NCBI GenBank assembly: GCA_900544105.1
Contig: UQUC01000003.1
Span: forward strand, 1-63,679
Length of the DNA stretch: 63,679 nt
Origin: an uncultured Oscillibacter sp.
Lineage (GTDB): Bacteria > Bacillota > Clostridia > Oscillospirales > Oscillospiraceae
Direction of reading: 5' to 3'
The notes under the pieces were generated by a model. The model was given only the letters and a program-made list of their open reading frames with translations. It was not told where the DNA came from and made no database searches. The position numbers and the translations under genes were made by a program. Positions 15,732 through 24,602 of the stretch are shown here, one piece after another. Within the stretch, counting starts at the first letter, position 1. Every line of letters begins with the position of its first letter.

Positions 15732-16247
15732 GTGAAACCGACGATGTTGGATCAGAGTTATTACGAAACTGCCAACGAAATTATCAGCCGGTACCCTCTG
15801 GAGGAAAAATCCCTGATCCCCATTATTCAGGACATCCAGGCGACCTACCGGTATCTCCCGCCGGATCTTTTGGACTATGTGGCCAAAAAGATCGGCATTA
15901 CAGAGACCAAGGCTTACAGCGTGGCCAGCTTTTATGAGAACTTCTCCTTTGAACAGAAGGGAAAGTATGTGCTCAAGATCTGCGACGGAACGGCTTGCCA
16001 TGTCCGCAAATCCACGCCTGTGTTACAGTACTTGCGTCAGGAGCTGGGACTCAGTGAGACCAAGCAGACCACCGATGACCTGATGTTCACTGTGGAAGTG
16101 GTGTCCTGCCTGGGCGCCTGCGGCCTGGCCCCGGCCATGATGGTCAACGAGCAGGTCCATCCCAAAATGACGCCGGAAAAGGCGGCGGAGCTGCTCAAGG
16201 AGCTTCGGGCCAAGGAAGAGGAGGGGCGGAGCGATGATCAGAATTGA
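15732..16247 (+). CDS. hndA: NuoE-like [2Fe-2S] subunit of NAD(P)-linked [FeFe] hydrogenase
   Basis: Thioredoxin-fold ferredoxin subunit, also called HydC. 171 aa; helical N-terminal part with YRYLPPDLLDYVAKK and YSVASFYENFSF, then the cluster ligands in CDGTACHVRKS and VSCLGACGLAP (four Cys spaced as in NuoE). It probably binds the bifurcation complex and passes electrons between FMN and clusters of the larger subunits. GTG at 15732 is the annotated start; ATG at 15744 is a reasonable alternative. The next gene starts inside it (14-bp overlap). Confidence 0.92.
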   Translation: MKPTMLDQSYYETANEIISRYPLEEKSLIPIIQDIQATYRYLPPDLLDYVAKKIGITETKAYSVASFYENFSFEQKGKYVLKICDGTACHVRKSTPVLQYLRQELGLSETKQTTDDLMFTVEVVSCLGACGLAPAMMVNEQVHPKMTPEKAAELLKELRAKEEEGRSDDQN

Positions 16248-18108
16248 AAACCGGTTCCAGCTCAAGCAGGTCCGGGCGGAATGTCAGGCTGAGACCAAGC
16301 AGGAAAAGTGCCGGGTGCTGATCTGCGGCGGCACGGGCTGTCTGGCAGGCGGCTCTGCCAAGCTCTATGAGCACATGAAGGAGCTGGCGGCGGAGCATGA
16401 AAACGTTCAGGTGGAGATCGGTCCGGAGATCGCCCATATCGGCGTCCACAAGAGCGGCTGCCACGGCTTTTGCGAAATGGGCCCCCTGATGCGGATCGAG
16501 CCTTACGGCTATCTCTACTTAAAGGTGCAGGAAAGCGACTGCGGCGAGATCTTTGAAAAAACGGTCCTCCGGGGTCAGCCGGTAGAGCGGCTGATGTTCC
16601 GCCAGGATAACAAGGTCTACCCCTCTGAGGAGGAGATCCCCTTCTACGCCAAGCAGACCCGCCTGGTGCTGAAGAACTGCGGCCATATCGACGCGGAGCG
16701 CATTGAGGCGGCCATTGCTGCCGGTGCTTACGAGGGCTTTGAAAAAGCCCTCTTTGAAATGACGCCTAAGGCCGTCATTCAGGCCATTGCCGACTCCAAG
16801 CTCCGGGGCCGCGGCGGCGCGGGCTTCCCTGCCGGCAAAAAATGGAGCCAGGTGGCTGCCCAGAAGGAGAGCGTCCGCTATGTGGTCTGCAATGGCGACG
16901 AGGGTGACCCCGGCGCGTTCATGGACCGCAGCATCATGGAGGGCGATCCCCACCGAATGATCGAGGGTATGCTGATCGCGGCCTATGCCGTAGGCGCGCA
17001 GGAAGGCTATATCTATGTCCGGGCGGAGTATCCTCTGGCCATTGAACGCCTGAAGCTGGCCATTGCGCAGGCGGAGGAAGCCGGATTCCTGGGTGACAAC
17101 ATTCTGGGTACGGACTTCTGCTTCCGTCTGCATATCAACCGGGGCGCCGGCGCCTTTGTCTGCGGCGAGGGCAGCGCCCTGACCGCCTCCATCGAGGGCA
17201 AGCGGGGTATGCCCCGCGTCAAGCCACCCCGCACTGTGGAGCATGGCCTGTGGGAGAAGCCCACGGTCCTCAACAACGTGGAGACCTACGCCAACGTGCC
17301 CATGATTATTCAGCGCGGCGCGGAGTGGTACCGGGGGATCGGTACGCCGGAAAGCCCCGGCACAAAGGCGTTCGCCCTTACCGGCAATGTGTGCAACACC
17401 GGTCTGATCGAGGTCCCCATGGGCACGCCTCTGCGGGACATCGTGTTTGACGTGGGCGGCGGCATCCCCAACGGAAAGAAGTTCAAGGCCGTACAGATCG
17501 GCGGTCCCTCCGGCGGCTGCCTGTCCGAAAAGGATCTGGACCGCCACATGGACTTTGACTCCCTCACCAAGATCGGCGCCATGATCGGCTCCGGCGGCAT
17601 GGTGGTCATGGACGAGGACACCTGCATGGTGGAGGTGGCCCGGTTCTTCATGAGCTTTACCCAGCGTGAAAGCTGCGGCAAGTGCGTTCCCTGCCGGGAG
17701 GGTACCCAGCGGATGCTGGAAATCCTGGAGCGCATCGTGGCCGGTCAGGGCACCATGGAGGATCTGGATACCCTCCGGGATCTGGCGGATATGATCGAGA
17801 ATACCGCCCTGTGCGGCCTGGGCAAGAGCGCGCCCAAGCCGGTCATCAGCACCCTCAACGCCTTCTGGGACGAGTATGTGGCCCACATTCGGGACCGCCG
17901 CTGTCCCGCCGGCGTCTGCTCCAAGCTTCGGGTGTACAGCATCGACCCCGCCAAGTGCAAGGGCTGCTCCAAGTGTGCCCGGAACTGCCCGGCGTCGGCC
18001 ATTCACGGCACGCTGAAGTTGCCGTACACCATCGATCAGGACGCCTGCATCCGCTGCGGAAGCTGCGTGGAGCAGTGTGCCTTCGGCGCGATCACCGTAG
18101 AGAAGTAA
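16234..18108 (+). CDS. hndC: NuoF-like FMN/NAD(H)-binding subunit of [FeFe] hydrogenase
   Basis: Flavin subunit (HydB), 624 aa. Order: thioredoxin-like [2Fe-2S] domain (about 15-120, CGGTGCLAGGS ... GCHGFCEMGP), NuoF core with the glycine-rich GRGGAGFPAGKKW (about 190-202) and the FMN/NADH site GDEGDPGAFMDR, SLBB domain, the C-x2-C-x2-C [4Fe-4S] motif ESCGKCVPCREG (about 477-488), and a C-terminal 2x[4Fe-4S] ferredoxin (CKGCSKCARNCPASA ... CIRCGSCVEQC). This domain set is that of the Thermotoga HydB / Desulfovibrio HndC group, where NADH and ferredoxin are jointly oxidised or reduced. The start overlaps hndA by 14 bp. Confidence 0.95.
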   Translation: MIRIENRFQLKQVRAECQAETKQEKCRVLICGGTGCLAGGSAKLYEHMKELAAEHENVQVEIGPEIAHIGVHKSGCHGFCEMGPLMRIEPYGYLYLKVQESDCGEIFEKTVLRGQPVERLMFRQDNKVYPSEEEIPFYAKQTRLVLKNCGHIDAERIEAAIAAGAYEGFEKALFEMTPKAVIQAIADSKLRGRGGAGFPAGKKWSQVAAQKESVRYVVCNGDEGDPGAFMDRSIMEGDPHRMIEGMLIAAYAVGAQEGYIYVRAEYPLAIERLKLAIAQAEEAGFLGDNILGTDFCFRLHINRGAGAFVCGEGSALTASIEGKRGMPRVKPPRTVEHGLWEKPTVLNNVETYANVPMIIQRGAEWYRGIGTPESPGTKAFALTGNVCNTGLIEVPMGTPLRDIVFDVGGGIPNGKKFKAVQIGGPSGGCLSEKDLDRHMDFDSLTKIGAMIGSGGMVVMDEDTCMVEVARFFMSFTQRESCGKCVPCREGTQRMLEILERIVAGQGTMEDLDTLRDLADMIENTALCGLGKSAPKPVISTLNAFWDEYVAHIRDRRCPAGVCSKLRVYSIDPAKCKGCSKCARNCPASAIHGTLKLPYTIDQDACIRCGSCVEQCAFGAITVEK

Positions 18109-18121
18109 GGAGGATGCTGCT

Positions 18122-19822
18122 ATGGGATTTATGACCATTGACGGTCAGCGGGTGGAATTTACCAACGAACCCAATGTTCTGACCGTGATCCGCAATGCGG
18201 AGATCGATATACCGACCCTTTGTTACCATTCCGAACTGTCCATTTACGGTGCCTGCCGTCTGTGCACCGTAGAGAATGACCGGGGCAAGACCTTTGCCTC
18301 CTGCGCGGAGCCGCCCCGGGACGGCATGGTGATCTATACCAATACCCCCCGGCTCATGCGCTACCGCCGGACGATCCTGGAGCTGCTGCTGGCAGCCCAT
18401 GACCGGGACTGCACCACCTGCGTGAAAAGCGGCGAGTGTCATCTGCTGGAGTTGGCTCACCGCATGGGCGTGGACCGGATCCGGTTCAAGAACCGGGAGG
18501 CCAAGTACCCCATCGACGAAAGCTCTCCCGCCATCGTCCGCAACCCCAATAAGTGCATCCTCTGCGGCGACTGCGTCCGCATGTGCGACAATGTCCAGTC
18601 CGTGAACGCCATCGACTTTGCCTACCGCGGCACCAGCACGCTGGTGACCCCGGCCTTCAACAAGACCATCGCTCAGACCAACTGCGTCAACTGCGGCCAG
18701 TGCCGGGTGGTGTGTCCCACCGGCGCTATCAGCATCAAGACCAACATTGATGAGGTCTGGGACGCGCTGGCGGATCCCAACACCATTGTGGTGGCGCAGG
18801 TGGCTCCGGCGGTCCGTGTGGCGCTGGGCGACAAGTTCGGCATCCCCAAGGGCGAAAACGTCATGGGCAAGCTGGTCAATGCCCTGCACCGACTGGGCTT
18901 CCATGAGGTCTATGACACTACCTACGGCGCGGACCTCACCGTGATCGAGGAGGCGGAGGAGCTGCTGGAGCGGATCTCCAGCGGCGCCAAGGGCCCCCTG
19001 TTCACCTCCTGCTGCCCCGCCTGGGTCAAATTCTGCGAGACCCGGTATCCGGAACTGGTGGATAATATTTCCACCTGCCGCTCTCCCCAGCAGATGTTCG
19101 GCGCGGTGATCCGGGAATACTACCGCAATCCTGAGATCAATCAGGGCAAGAAGCTGGTGTCGGTGTCCATCATGCCCTGCACCGCCAAGAAGGAGGAGAT
19201 CCTCCGCCCTGAGTCCATGACCAATGGCCGACAGGACGTGGACTATGTGCTGACCACCACCGAGGTGGCCACCATGATCCGCAAGTCCGGTATCCGCTTT
19301 GAGAATATCGACGGCGAGTCCACCGATATGCCCTTTGGCATCGGTTCCGGCGGCGGCGTTATCTTTGGCGTCACCGGCGGCGTGACGGAGGCGGTGCTCC
19401 GCCGCCTTCAGACCGGTCACAGCCGGGTGGAAATGGATCGCATCCGCACCAGCGGCGTCCGGGGCGATGACGGCTTGAAGGAACTGACCTTTGACTACAT
19501 GGGCAAGGAGATCCGCGCCGCAGTGGTCAACGGTCTGGGCAATGCCGACAAGCTCATCAAGCGCATCCAGAGCGGTGAGGTCAGCTATGACTTCGTGGAG
19601 GTCATGGCCTGCCGCCGTGGCTGTATCATGGGCGGCGGCCAGCCGGTGGGCGCCGGTCCCCGGACCCGGAAGGCCCGCGCCAAGGGTCTGTATGATACCG
19701 ACGTCAATATGCAGATCAAAAAGTCCAACGAGAACCCCATGGTCCTTGCTCTGTACGAGGGCCTGCTGAAGGGCAAGACCCACCAGCTTCTGCACCGTAA
19801 TCTGGGCAGCACAGAGAACTGA
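18122..19822 (+). CDS. hndD: [FeFe] hydrogenase catalytic subunit
   Basis: H2-forming or H2-oxidising subunit (HydA), 566 aa, cytosolic. N-terminal [2Fe-2S] domain (Cys34, 45, 48, 61); His-ligated [4Fe-4S] motif HDRDCTTCVKSGEC (93-106); two [4Fe-4S] clusters (Cys145-155 and Cys188-198); then the H-cluster domain with all signatures: TSCCPAW (295-301), MPCTAKKEE (351-359) and EVMACRRGCIMGGGQP (493-508). It is thus complete and probably active. Maturases hydE/F/G are not in the window. It is the last gene of the hndACD operon, 13 bp after hndC. Confidence 0.96.
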   Translation: MGFMTIDGQRVEFTNEPNVLTVIRNAEIDIPTLCYHSELSIYGACRLCTVENDRGKTFASCAEPPRDGMVIYTNTPRLMRYRRTILELLLAAHDRDCTTCVKSGECHLLELAHRMGVDRIRFKNREAKYPIDESSPAIVRNPNKCILCGDCVRMCDNVQSVNAIDFAYRGTSTLVTPAFNKTIAQTNCVNCGQCRVVCPTGAISIKTNIDEVWDALADPNTIVVAQVAPAVRVALGDKFGIPKGENVMGKLVNALHRLGFHEVYDTTYGADLTVIEEAEELLERISSGAKGPLFTSCCPAWVKFCETRYPELVDNISTCRSPQQMFGAVIREYYRNPEINQGKKLVSVSIMPCTAKKEEILRPESMTNGRQDVDYVLTTTEVATMIRKSGIRFENIDGESTDMPFGIGSGGGVIFGVTGGVTEAVLRRLQTGHSRVEMDRIRTSGVRGDDGLKELTFDYMGKEIRAAVVNGLGNADKLIKRIQSGEVSYDFVEVMACRRGCIMGGGQPVGAGPRTRKARAKGLYDTDVNMQIKKSNENPMVLALYEGLLKGKTHQLLHRNLGSTEN

Positions 19823-19825
19823 ATC

Positions 19826-19870
19826 GCAGAGAACAGCCGCCGCGGAAACTCCGCGGCGGCTGTTCTCTGC
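19826..19870 (+). terminator. Long perfect stem-loop after the hydrogenase operon
   Basis: A 20-bp perfect stem (left arm 19826-19845, right arm 19851-19870) with loop AAACT begins five bases after the stop codon. It lacks a T-tract, so it may act as an mRNA 3' stabiliser or a non-canonical terminator. No other gene is seen in 19871-19947. Confidence 0.7.
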
Positions 19871-19947
19871 ATATGGGGAGAGGCTTAGGGTACCCTGAAA
19901 ACTGATGAAAAAGCTGCGAAAACCTTTCTCACCGTGGAAGAAAGAAA

Positions 19948-20166
19948 TCAAAAGCCAGCCCCTACGGGCTGGCTTTGAGACTGTCGATAAAGTGGTGATT
20001 TCTCCGCGACGGTAAGGAAGGGTGCGTGCGGGAAACCCAAGAAGGGTGTCCTGCACCATTGAAATCCTAAGCTTTCAGAACTTTTATGAAGTTCTGAAAA
20101 CTTATTCAGCGGGGCGAAAAAGCACTTTCGCCCCGCTGAAAGCCAGTCCTTTCGGGCTGGCTTTTG
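19948..20166 (+). repeat. Terminator-nested repeat, copy B (complete)
   Basis: Full element. Left hairpin 19951-19976 (AAAGCCAGCCC / GGGCTGGCTTT, loop CTAC) and right hairpin 20139-20164 (AAAGCCAGTCC / GGGCTGGCTTT, loop TTTC) flank a 162-bp core (19977-20138). Within the core, GGTGC (20021-20026 region) can pair with GCACC near 20053. The hairpin at about 20069-20102 and the second stem at 20105-20140 (TTCAGCGGGGCGAAA / TTTCGCCCCGCTGAA, 15 bp perfect) correspond to those of copies A and C. An A-run lies left of the first hairpin and a T-run right of the second. It lies between the convergent hydrogenase operon and the XRE gene. Confidence 0.88.
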
Positions 20167-20171
20167 GCTTA

Positions 20172-21467
20172 TTAGAATGTCCAGTGGGAAATGTCCGTAT
20201 CGATGCTGTAAGCGTCAACGGTATCCGACCCGGTACTGCCGGGGAATACGAGGGTCTGGCCGTCGCTGTCCAGCGTCAGGGGAAAATAATCAGGGCAGAT
20301 GACCTCCCGGCCGTATTCATCGGTGAGAACAGCCGCTGATTCCAGAATATCCCCGGCGGCAAAGGGGAAGGAGAGAGGCTCCAGCCGATAGAAGGTGGCG
20401 TTGTCAAAGCCTCGGTAGCTGGTCTGCTCATCGGCGCTGATAGGCCGCGCCCAGGCGACAAGCCGCTGGTTTTTGAACAGGCCTACCCGAATGGAAACAG
20501 CCTTCGTCCGGGGGATCAGGATATTGTCCGGCTGCGTGCTGAGCGTCAAGGCATACTCCATGGCGTCCGGCAGGGTCAGCTTGCCGTTTTCAATCTGCGC
20601 CCGGCCTTGGAGATCCGCGTCCCAAAGATTGGCAACGTCCGGCAGGGAGCCGGAATACAGGCCGGAATACGTTTGCAGGGGCTGGGTCTGCCGGGTGCCG
20701 TCCGGCATGACGAATACCGCGGTGATGGCGATGTCATCCGTCAGTTCGCAGGTCAGCTCCGCCGAGAATTTCTCGCTGACCGGCTGCCCGTTCTGATCCG
20801 GCTCGGACAGGACGGTTTTGCTGTTGGAGTTGTGGCCGTTGTCCACTGAAAATTCAACGCGCATACCCTCCACGTATGTTTTGGGGACGGCGTAGACGGA
20901 GAAGGTCACGGCGTTTTTGGGCAGATCGGCGGATACCAGCTCCGTTCCATAGTCTGCGGTCAAAGCGTTTTGCTGTTTGAGGATCTCCTCCACCTGACCG
21001 GAGATACTGTATACCTGATTGGACATACTGCACTCCATCTGGTTGATCCGGTTGTAAACGCCATCGAATTGCCGGCCGATTGTCCGAATGGAATCATAGA
21101 TATTGTAGGCGGCACACAATACCGCCAGCGCTGCCAGCACATAGGGCCATTTCTTCCGGGGCTTCGGGGCGGTTTGGGCGGCGAGATACCGCTCCGTGAT
21201 CTCCTCCACCATTTTCAACTGGGCGTCCGTTAATTCGCCGCTGTCCGGGGCGGAGGACGTTTCCGGCGCTTCCTCCACTCCTAACAGCCAGCCTACGGTC
21301 ACACTGAACCGGCGGCTGAGGGCCACCAGCTTGTCGATCTCCGGCAGGGCGGTATCCGATTCCCACTTGTAAATGGACTGCCGGGAAACACCCAGCTCCG
21401 CACCCAGTGTCTCTTGGGACAATCCGGCCTCTTTTCGCTTCTGGGCGATCCGCTGGCCTGTGGTCAT
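20172..21467 (-). CDS. XRE-type transmembrane regulator with extracytoplasmic domain
   Basis: One-component membrane regulator of about 431 aa. An N-terminal Cro/CI helix-turn-helix (about 3-58, GQRIAQKRKEAGLSQETLGAELGVSRQSIYKWE) is followed by a linker, one transmembrane helix (WPYVLAALAVLCAAYNIY, about 107-125), a short coiled coil, and about 280 residues of beta-rich ectodomain. The ectodomain looks like two or three Ig/FN3-like units and is not a recognised enzyme. ATG 21467 is preceded by AAAGGA; a GTG three codons earlier is possible. The gene stops six bases from repeat copy B, whose right hairpin probably terminates it. Target genes are unknown. Confidence 0.82.
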   Translation of the reverse strand: MTTGQRIAQKRKEAGLSQETLGAELGVSRQSIYKWESDTALPEIDKLVALSRRFSVTVGWLLGVEEAPETSSAPDSGELTDAQLKMVEEITERYLAAQTAPKPRKKWPYVLAALAVLCAAYNIYDSIRTIGRQFDGVYNRINQMECSMSNQVYSISGQVEEILKQQNALTADYGTELVSADLPKNAVTFSVYAVPKTYVEGMRVEFSVDNGHNSNSKTVLSEPDQNGQPVSEKFSAELTCELTDDIAITAVFVMPDGTRQTQPLQTYSGLYSGSLPDVANLWDADLQGRAQIENGKLTLPDAMEYALTLSTQPDNILIPRTKAVSIRVGLFKNQRLVAWARPISADEQTSYRGFDNATFYRLEPLSFPFAAGDILESAAVLTDEYGREVICPDYFPLTLDSDGQTLVFPGSTGSDTVDAYSIDTDISHWTF

Positions 21468-21567
21468 ACACGTCACATCCTTTCGTGGGAACAGTATCGC
21501 CGAAAGTGGGCAAAATCGCCACCAACTTCCCGGCGAAATTTGTAAACCGTGGGTTTACACAGGGGTT

Positions 21568-22092
21568 TTACAGCTTTTTTTCGTAGAGATTCAGGGGGCA
21601 ATGGACGTAGCCCATGAAGAAGGTGTCCACCACCCCGGCGAACCGGTAGCCGATAGAGGGGTAGAGGTGGTTGGAAACGGCGTTGCTCACGCCTGTGTCG
21701 AACCGCATGACGGTCTTGCCCTGACTGCGGGCGGTGTCCTCGGCAAAGGCCACCATCTGCCGGGCCAAGCCCTGCCCCGCCCGGTCAGGATGGATGGTCA
21801 GGGTGTGGATGACGGCCACCTGACTGTCCTCGGCGGGGATGGACCAGCCGCCGTTTTTGTATTCCGGCAGCTGGATGCCATTGAGATTCATGCTGCCCCA
21901 GACCGTGCCGTCCTCGTCCACGCCTACATACAGGGTTCCGGCGTTGAAGATGCTCCGGGCGGTGTCGGCGGTGGGGTAAGCGCCCCGCTTCCAGCCTGTG
22001 TAATGCAGACCGGTGGCGTCCTCATGGTCTAAAATAGCCTCGTAGACGGCGGCTACGGCAGGCAGATCAGATTCCTTGGCAATACGGATCAT
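21568..22092 (-). CDS. GNAT-family N-acetyltransferase
   Basis: Acetyl-CoA-dependent acyltransferase of 174 aa. Begins MIRIAKESDLPAVAAVYEAI; the acetyl-CoA-binding motif A is VIHTLTIHPDRAGQGLARQMVAFAEDTA (Q/RxxGxG/A as RAGQGLA), followed by MRFDTGVSNAVSNHLYPSIGYRFAG, typical of the family. ATG 22092 has AGAGG at a good distance; the extra upstream codons in the open frame are not used. The acceptor is unknown. Confidence 0.88.
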   Translation of the reverse strand: MIRIAKESDLPAVAAVYEAILDHEDATGLHYTGWKRGAYPTADTARSIFNAGTLYVGVDEDGTVWGSMNLNGIQLPEYKNGGWSIPAEDSQVAVIHTLTIHPDRAGQGLARQMVAFAEDTARSQGKTVMRFDTGVSNAVSNHLYPSIGYRFAGVVDTFFMGYVHCPLNLYEKKL

Positions 22093-22123
22093 GGTGTTTC
22101 CTCTCTTTTCTCTCGTTTTCAAA

Positions 22124-22151
22124 AACAGGCGTACCATCCGGTACGCCTGTT
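22124..22151 (-). terminator. Intrinsic terminator of ftsH
   Basis: Stem AACAGGCGTACC / GGTACGCCTGTT with loop ATCC just after the ftsH stop; on the minus strand a T-run follows. Confidence 0.85.
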
Positions 22152-22157
22152 TGGTAT

Positions 22158-24377
22158 TTATTCGGGGTTAGAGTTGTTTTCCTGCTTGGACTCAGGCTTT
22201 CCGTCAGACGGCGTTTCGTCAGAGCCGGGCTTGTCCGCATCATTCTTCTCCCCGCTGGCGGGAGCGTTCTCCGGGGCCTCGATCTTCTCGGAGATCATGT
22301 GGACCTTCCGGGCGGCAGGCTCGATGACCTCCGGCTGAGAGGGGCGGAAGCCATTCTCGTGGGCCAGAGTGGAGGCGTAGGCGTCCTCTACGGTGGAGGG
22401 GTCCCGGCCCTCGATGATGGCTACCATCTCCGCACCGGTGATGGTCTCCTTCTCCAGCAGGTAGGCCACCACCTTGTCCATGTCCTCCCGGTTTTCCCGG
22501 ATGATGTTCACGGCATCGGCATAGCACTTGTCCAGGATATCCTTCACGGCCTTGTCCATAGCGGCGGCGGTGTCCTGCGCGCAGTCCAGACCGTAGCCGC
22601 CGTCTAAATACTGGCTGCGGCGGGAGGCCAGAGCCATCATACCGAACTGGTCGCTCATGCCGAACATGGCAACCATGTTCCGGGCCACGCCGGTGGCCTC
22701 CTGAATGTCCTGAGAAGCGCCGTTGGTCATGGTATTCATCACCACTTCCTCGGCGGCACGGCCACCCATGGACACGGCAATCTTCGCCAACAGCTCGTCC
22801 CGGGTCCGCAGTTCCGTCTTGTCCTCCTCCGGCATCAGCAGGGTGTAGCCCAGCGCACCCTGGGTGTGGGGGACAATGGTGATCTTCTGAACAGGCTCCG
22901 TATTTTTCTGCTTATAGGCCACCATAGCGTGACCGACCTCGTGGTAGGCCACCAGTTTTTTCTCAAATTCCGTCAGGACGCTGCCCTTTTTCTCCGTGCC
23001 GGCGATGACCAGCTCGAAAGCGGCCAGCAGGTCCTCCTGGATCACCAGCTTGCGGCCTTTTCGGACGGCCCGGAGAGCGGCCTCATTCACAAGGTTGGCA
23101 AGGTCGGCGCCCACGCAGCCGGCGGTGGCCAGCGCCACCTTCTTCAAGTTGACGTCCTCAGCCAGCTTGATGTTCCGGGTATGGACCTGAAGGGTGGCCA
23201 GACGGCCCGCCAGATTGGGACGGTCGATGATGATGCGGCGGTCGAACCGGCCAGGCCGCAGAAGGGCCTGATCCAGCACCTCAGGCCGGTTGGTGGCGGC
23301 CAGAAGGATGATGCCCTTGGTGGGGTCAAAGCCGTCCATTTCGGCAAGAAGCTGATTCAGGGTCTGCTCCCGCTCATCATTGCCGCCGAAGCGCCCGGAG
23401 TCACGGGATTTGCCGATGGTGTCGATCTCATCGATGAATACGATACAGGGGGCTACCTTGGCGGCCTCCTTAAAGAGGTCGCGGACACGGGATGCGCCCA
23501 CGCCCACGAACATCTCCACAAAGTCGGAGCCGGAGATGGAGAAGAAGGGGACATTGGCTTCGCCGGCCACGGCCTTGGCCAGCAGCGTTTTGCCGGTGCC
23601 TGGAGGTCCTACCAGCAAAGCACCCTTGGGGAGCTTGGCACCGATGTCGGTATATTTCTTGGGATTGTGCAGGAAGTCGATGATCTCCGTCAGGGATTCC
23701 TTGGCCTCGTCCTGACCGGCCACATCAGCGAAGGTGACGCCGGTCTGCTTTTCCATGTAGACCTTGGCGTTGGCCTTGCCTACGCCTCCGATCCCGCCCA
23801 TGCCTCCCATGCCGCCCTTTTTCGCCATGATCCGCATGACGAGGGAGAACATGAGCATGATGAACACAAAGGGCAGGATGAAGTTGATGGCGAACAGAAG
23901 AATCGGGCTCATCTGAGGCTCGTACTTCGTGTCATAGTCTGTTTTTCCGGCCTCGTGCATCCGCTCCACCAGAGTGTCGTTAGACTCCATCTTCACGGTA
24001 AAGAGCTTCAACGCCGCGGTATGCTCCTTGCCGTCAGCGTCGGTAAAGGCGTAAACGGCCTTGCCGTCCTGATCCGTGGACTTGGTGTAGGCGGTGCCGT
24101 TCTCAGCGGTGTAGACATAACCGTCCTTGGGGACGATATACAGCAGGCCCTCGGAGAGGTCCACGGTGACGTCCTCCACCTGCTTGTCCTCCATCATGGC
24201 GATGAAATCGCTGTATTTGATGTTGATGTTGGAGGCCTGCTTTCCGGCGGATCCCATGTAGCTGCTGGTGCAGTAGAACACCAACGTCAGCGCCAGTGCC
24301 CAGGCTACCAGCTTGGCGGCGCCCAGCAGGTTGCGGTTGCTCCGTCGGTTCTTATTGTTTTTATCGTTCTGGTCCAT
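22158..24377 (-). CDS. ftsH: ATP-dependent zinc metalloprotease FtsH
   Basis: Membrane-bound hexameric AAA+ protease that degrades misassembled membrane proteins and short-lived regulators. 739 aa: transmembrane helix 1 (about 22-41), a periplasmic-side domain, helix 2 (about 158-182), a glycine-rich linker (GGMGGMGGIGGVG, about 188-200), Walker A GPPGTGKT (257-264), Walker B IVFIDEID (about 312-319), the arginine-finger region and the zinc site HEVGH (479-483). The C-terminal tail of about 90 residues is acidic and poorly conserved. It stands alone here, not beside tilS/hpt as in Bacillus. Confidence 0.97.
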   Translation of the reverse strand: MDQNDKNNKNRRSNRNLLGAAKLVAWALALTLVFYCTSSYMGSAGKQASNINIKYSDFIAMMEDKQVEDVTVDLSEGLLYIVPKDGYVYTAENGTAYTKSTDQDGKAVYAFTDADGKEHTAALKLFTVKMESNDTLVERMHEAGKTDYDTKYEPQMSPILLFAINFILPFVFIMLMFSLVMRIMAKKGGMGGMGGIGGVGKANAKVYMEKQTGVTFADVAGQDEAKESLTEIIDFLHNPKKYTDIGAKLPKGALLVGPPGTGKTLLAKAVAGEANVPFFSISGSDFVEMFVGVGASRVRDLFKEAAKVAPCIVFIDEIDTIGKSRDSGRFGGNDEREQTLNQLLAEMDGFDPTKGIILLAATNRPEVLDQALLRPGRFDRRIIIDRPNLAGRLATLQVHTRNIKLAEDVNLKKVALATAGCVGADLANLVNEAALRAVRKGRKLVIQEDLLAAFELVIAGTEKKGSVLTEFEKKLVAYHEVGHAMVAYKQKNTEPVQKITIVPHTQGALGYTLLMPEEDKTELRTRDELLAKIAVSMGGRAAEEVVMNTMTNGASQDIQEATGVARNMVAMFGMSDQFGMMALASRRSQYLDGGYGLDCAQDTAAAMDKAVKDILDKCYADAVNIIRENREDMDKVVAYLLEKETITGAEMVAIIEGRDPSTVEDAYASTLAHENGFRPSQPEVIEPAARKVHMISEKIEAPENAPASGEKNDADKPGSDETPSDGKPESKQENNSNPE

Positions 24378-24413
24378 TGAGAACTCCTTTCAGAGTGTGT
24401 GAAATTAAAAAGC

Positions 24414-24442
24414 AGTATAGCACAACCTCCTTGAAACCACAA
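24414..24442 (-). promoter_or_regulatory. Promoter of ftsH
   Basis: On the minus strand TTGTGG (24437-24442), 17 bp, TATACT (24414-24419), followed by an AAAGGAG site before ATG 24377. Confidence 0.6.
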
Positions 24443-24517
24443 GGAAAAGAGACTGCCTTTTCATAAACTTTCTGTAAATTTGGACGTCCTGAGCGGAAAC
24501 GTTTTTTCAAATTCATC

Positions 24518-24546
24518 TTTATTGTGGACCGGTTCTGTGATATACT
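24518..24546 (+). promoter_or_regulatory. Extended -10 promoter of rlmB
   Basis: TGATATACT (extended -10, box TATACT at 24541-24546) with a poor -35 (TTTATT at 24518-24523). It is about 55 bp before ATG 24603. Confidence 0.45.
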
Positions 24547-24602
24547 GTAAAAAGTATACCCCCGCAGATTTTGACAAATTCCGATCATGAGAGGATTTCA
24601 AT

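Noticed and set aside
18092..20059. 655-codon open frame on the minus strand opposite the hydrogenase gene
   Set aside because: Antisense shadow of a GC-rich gene with complete [FeFe] hydrogenase motifs; no ribosome binding site or recognisable domain.
20022..20339. Open frame through repeat copy B that shares a peptide (IEILSFQ-FY--LKT-SAGRK) with the frame 50827-51009 in copy C
   Set aside because: The frame is broken by TAA upstream in copy B, ends differ, and the differences between copies follow base pairing rather than codon position. The shared peptide follows from nucleotide similarity of the core.
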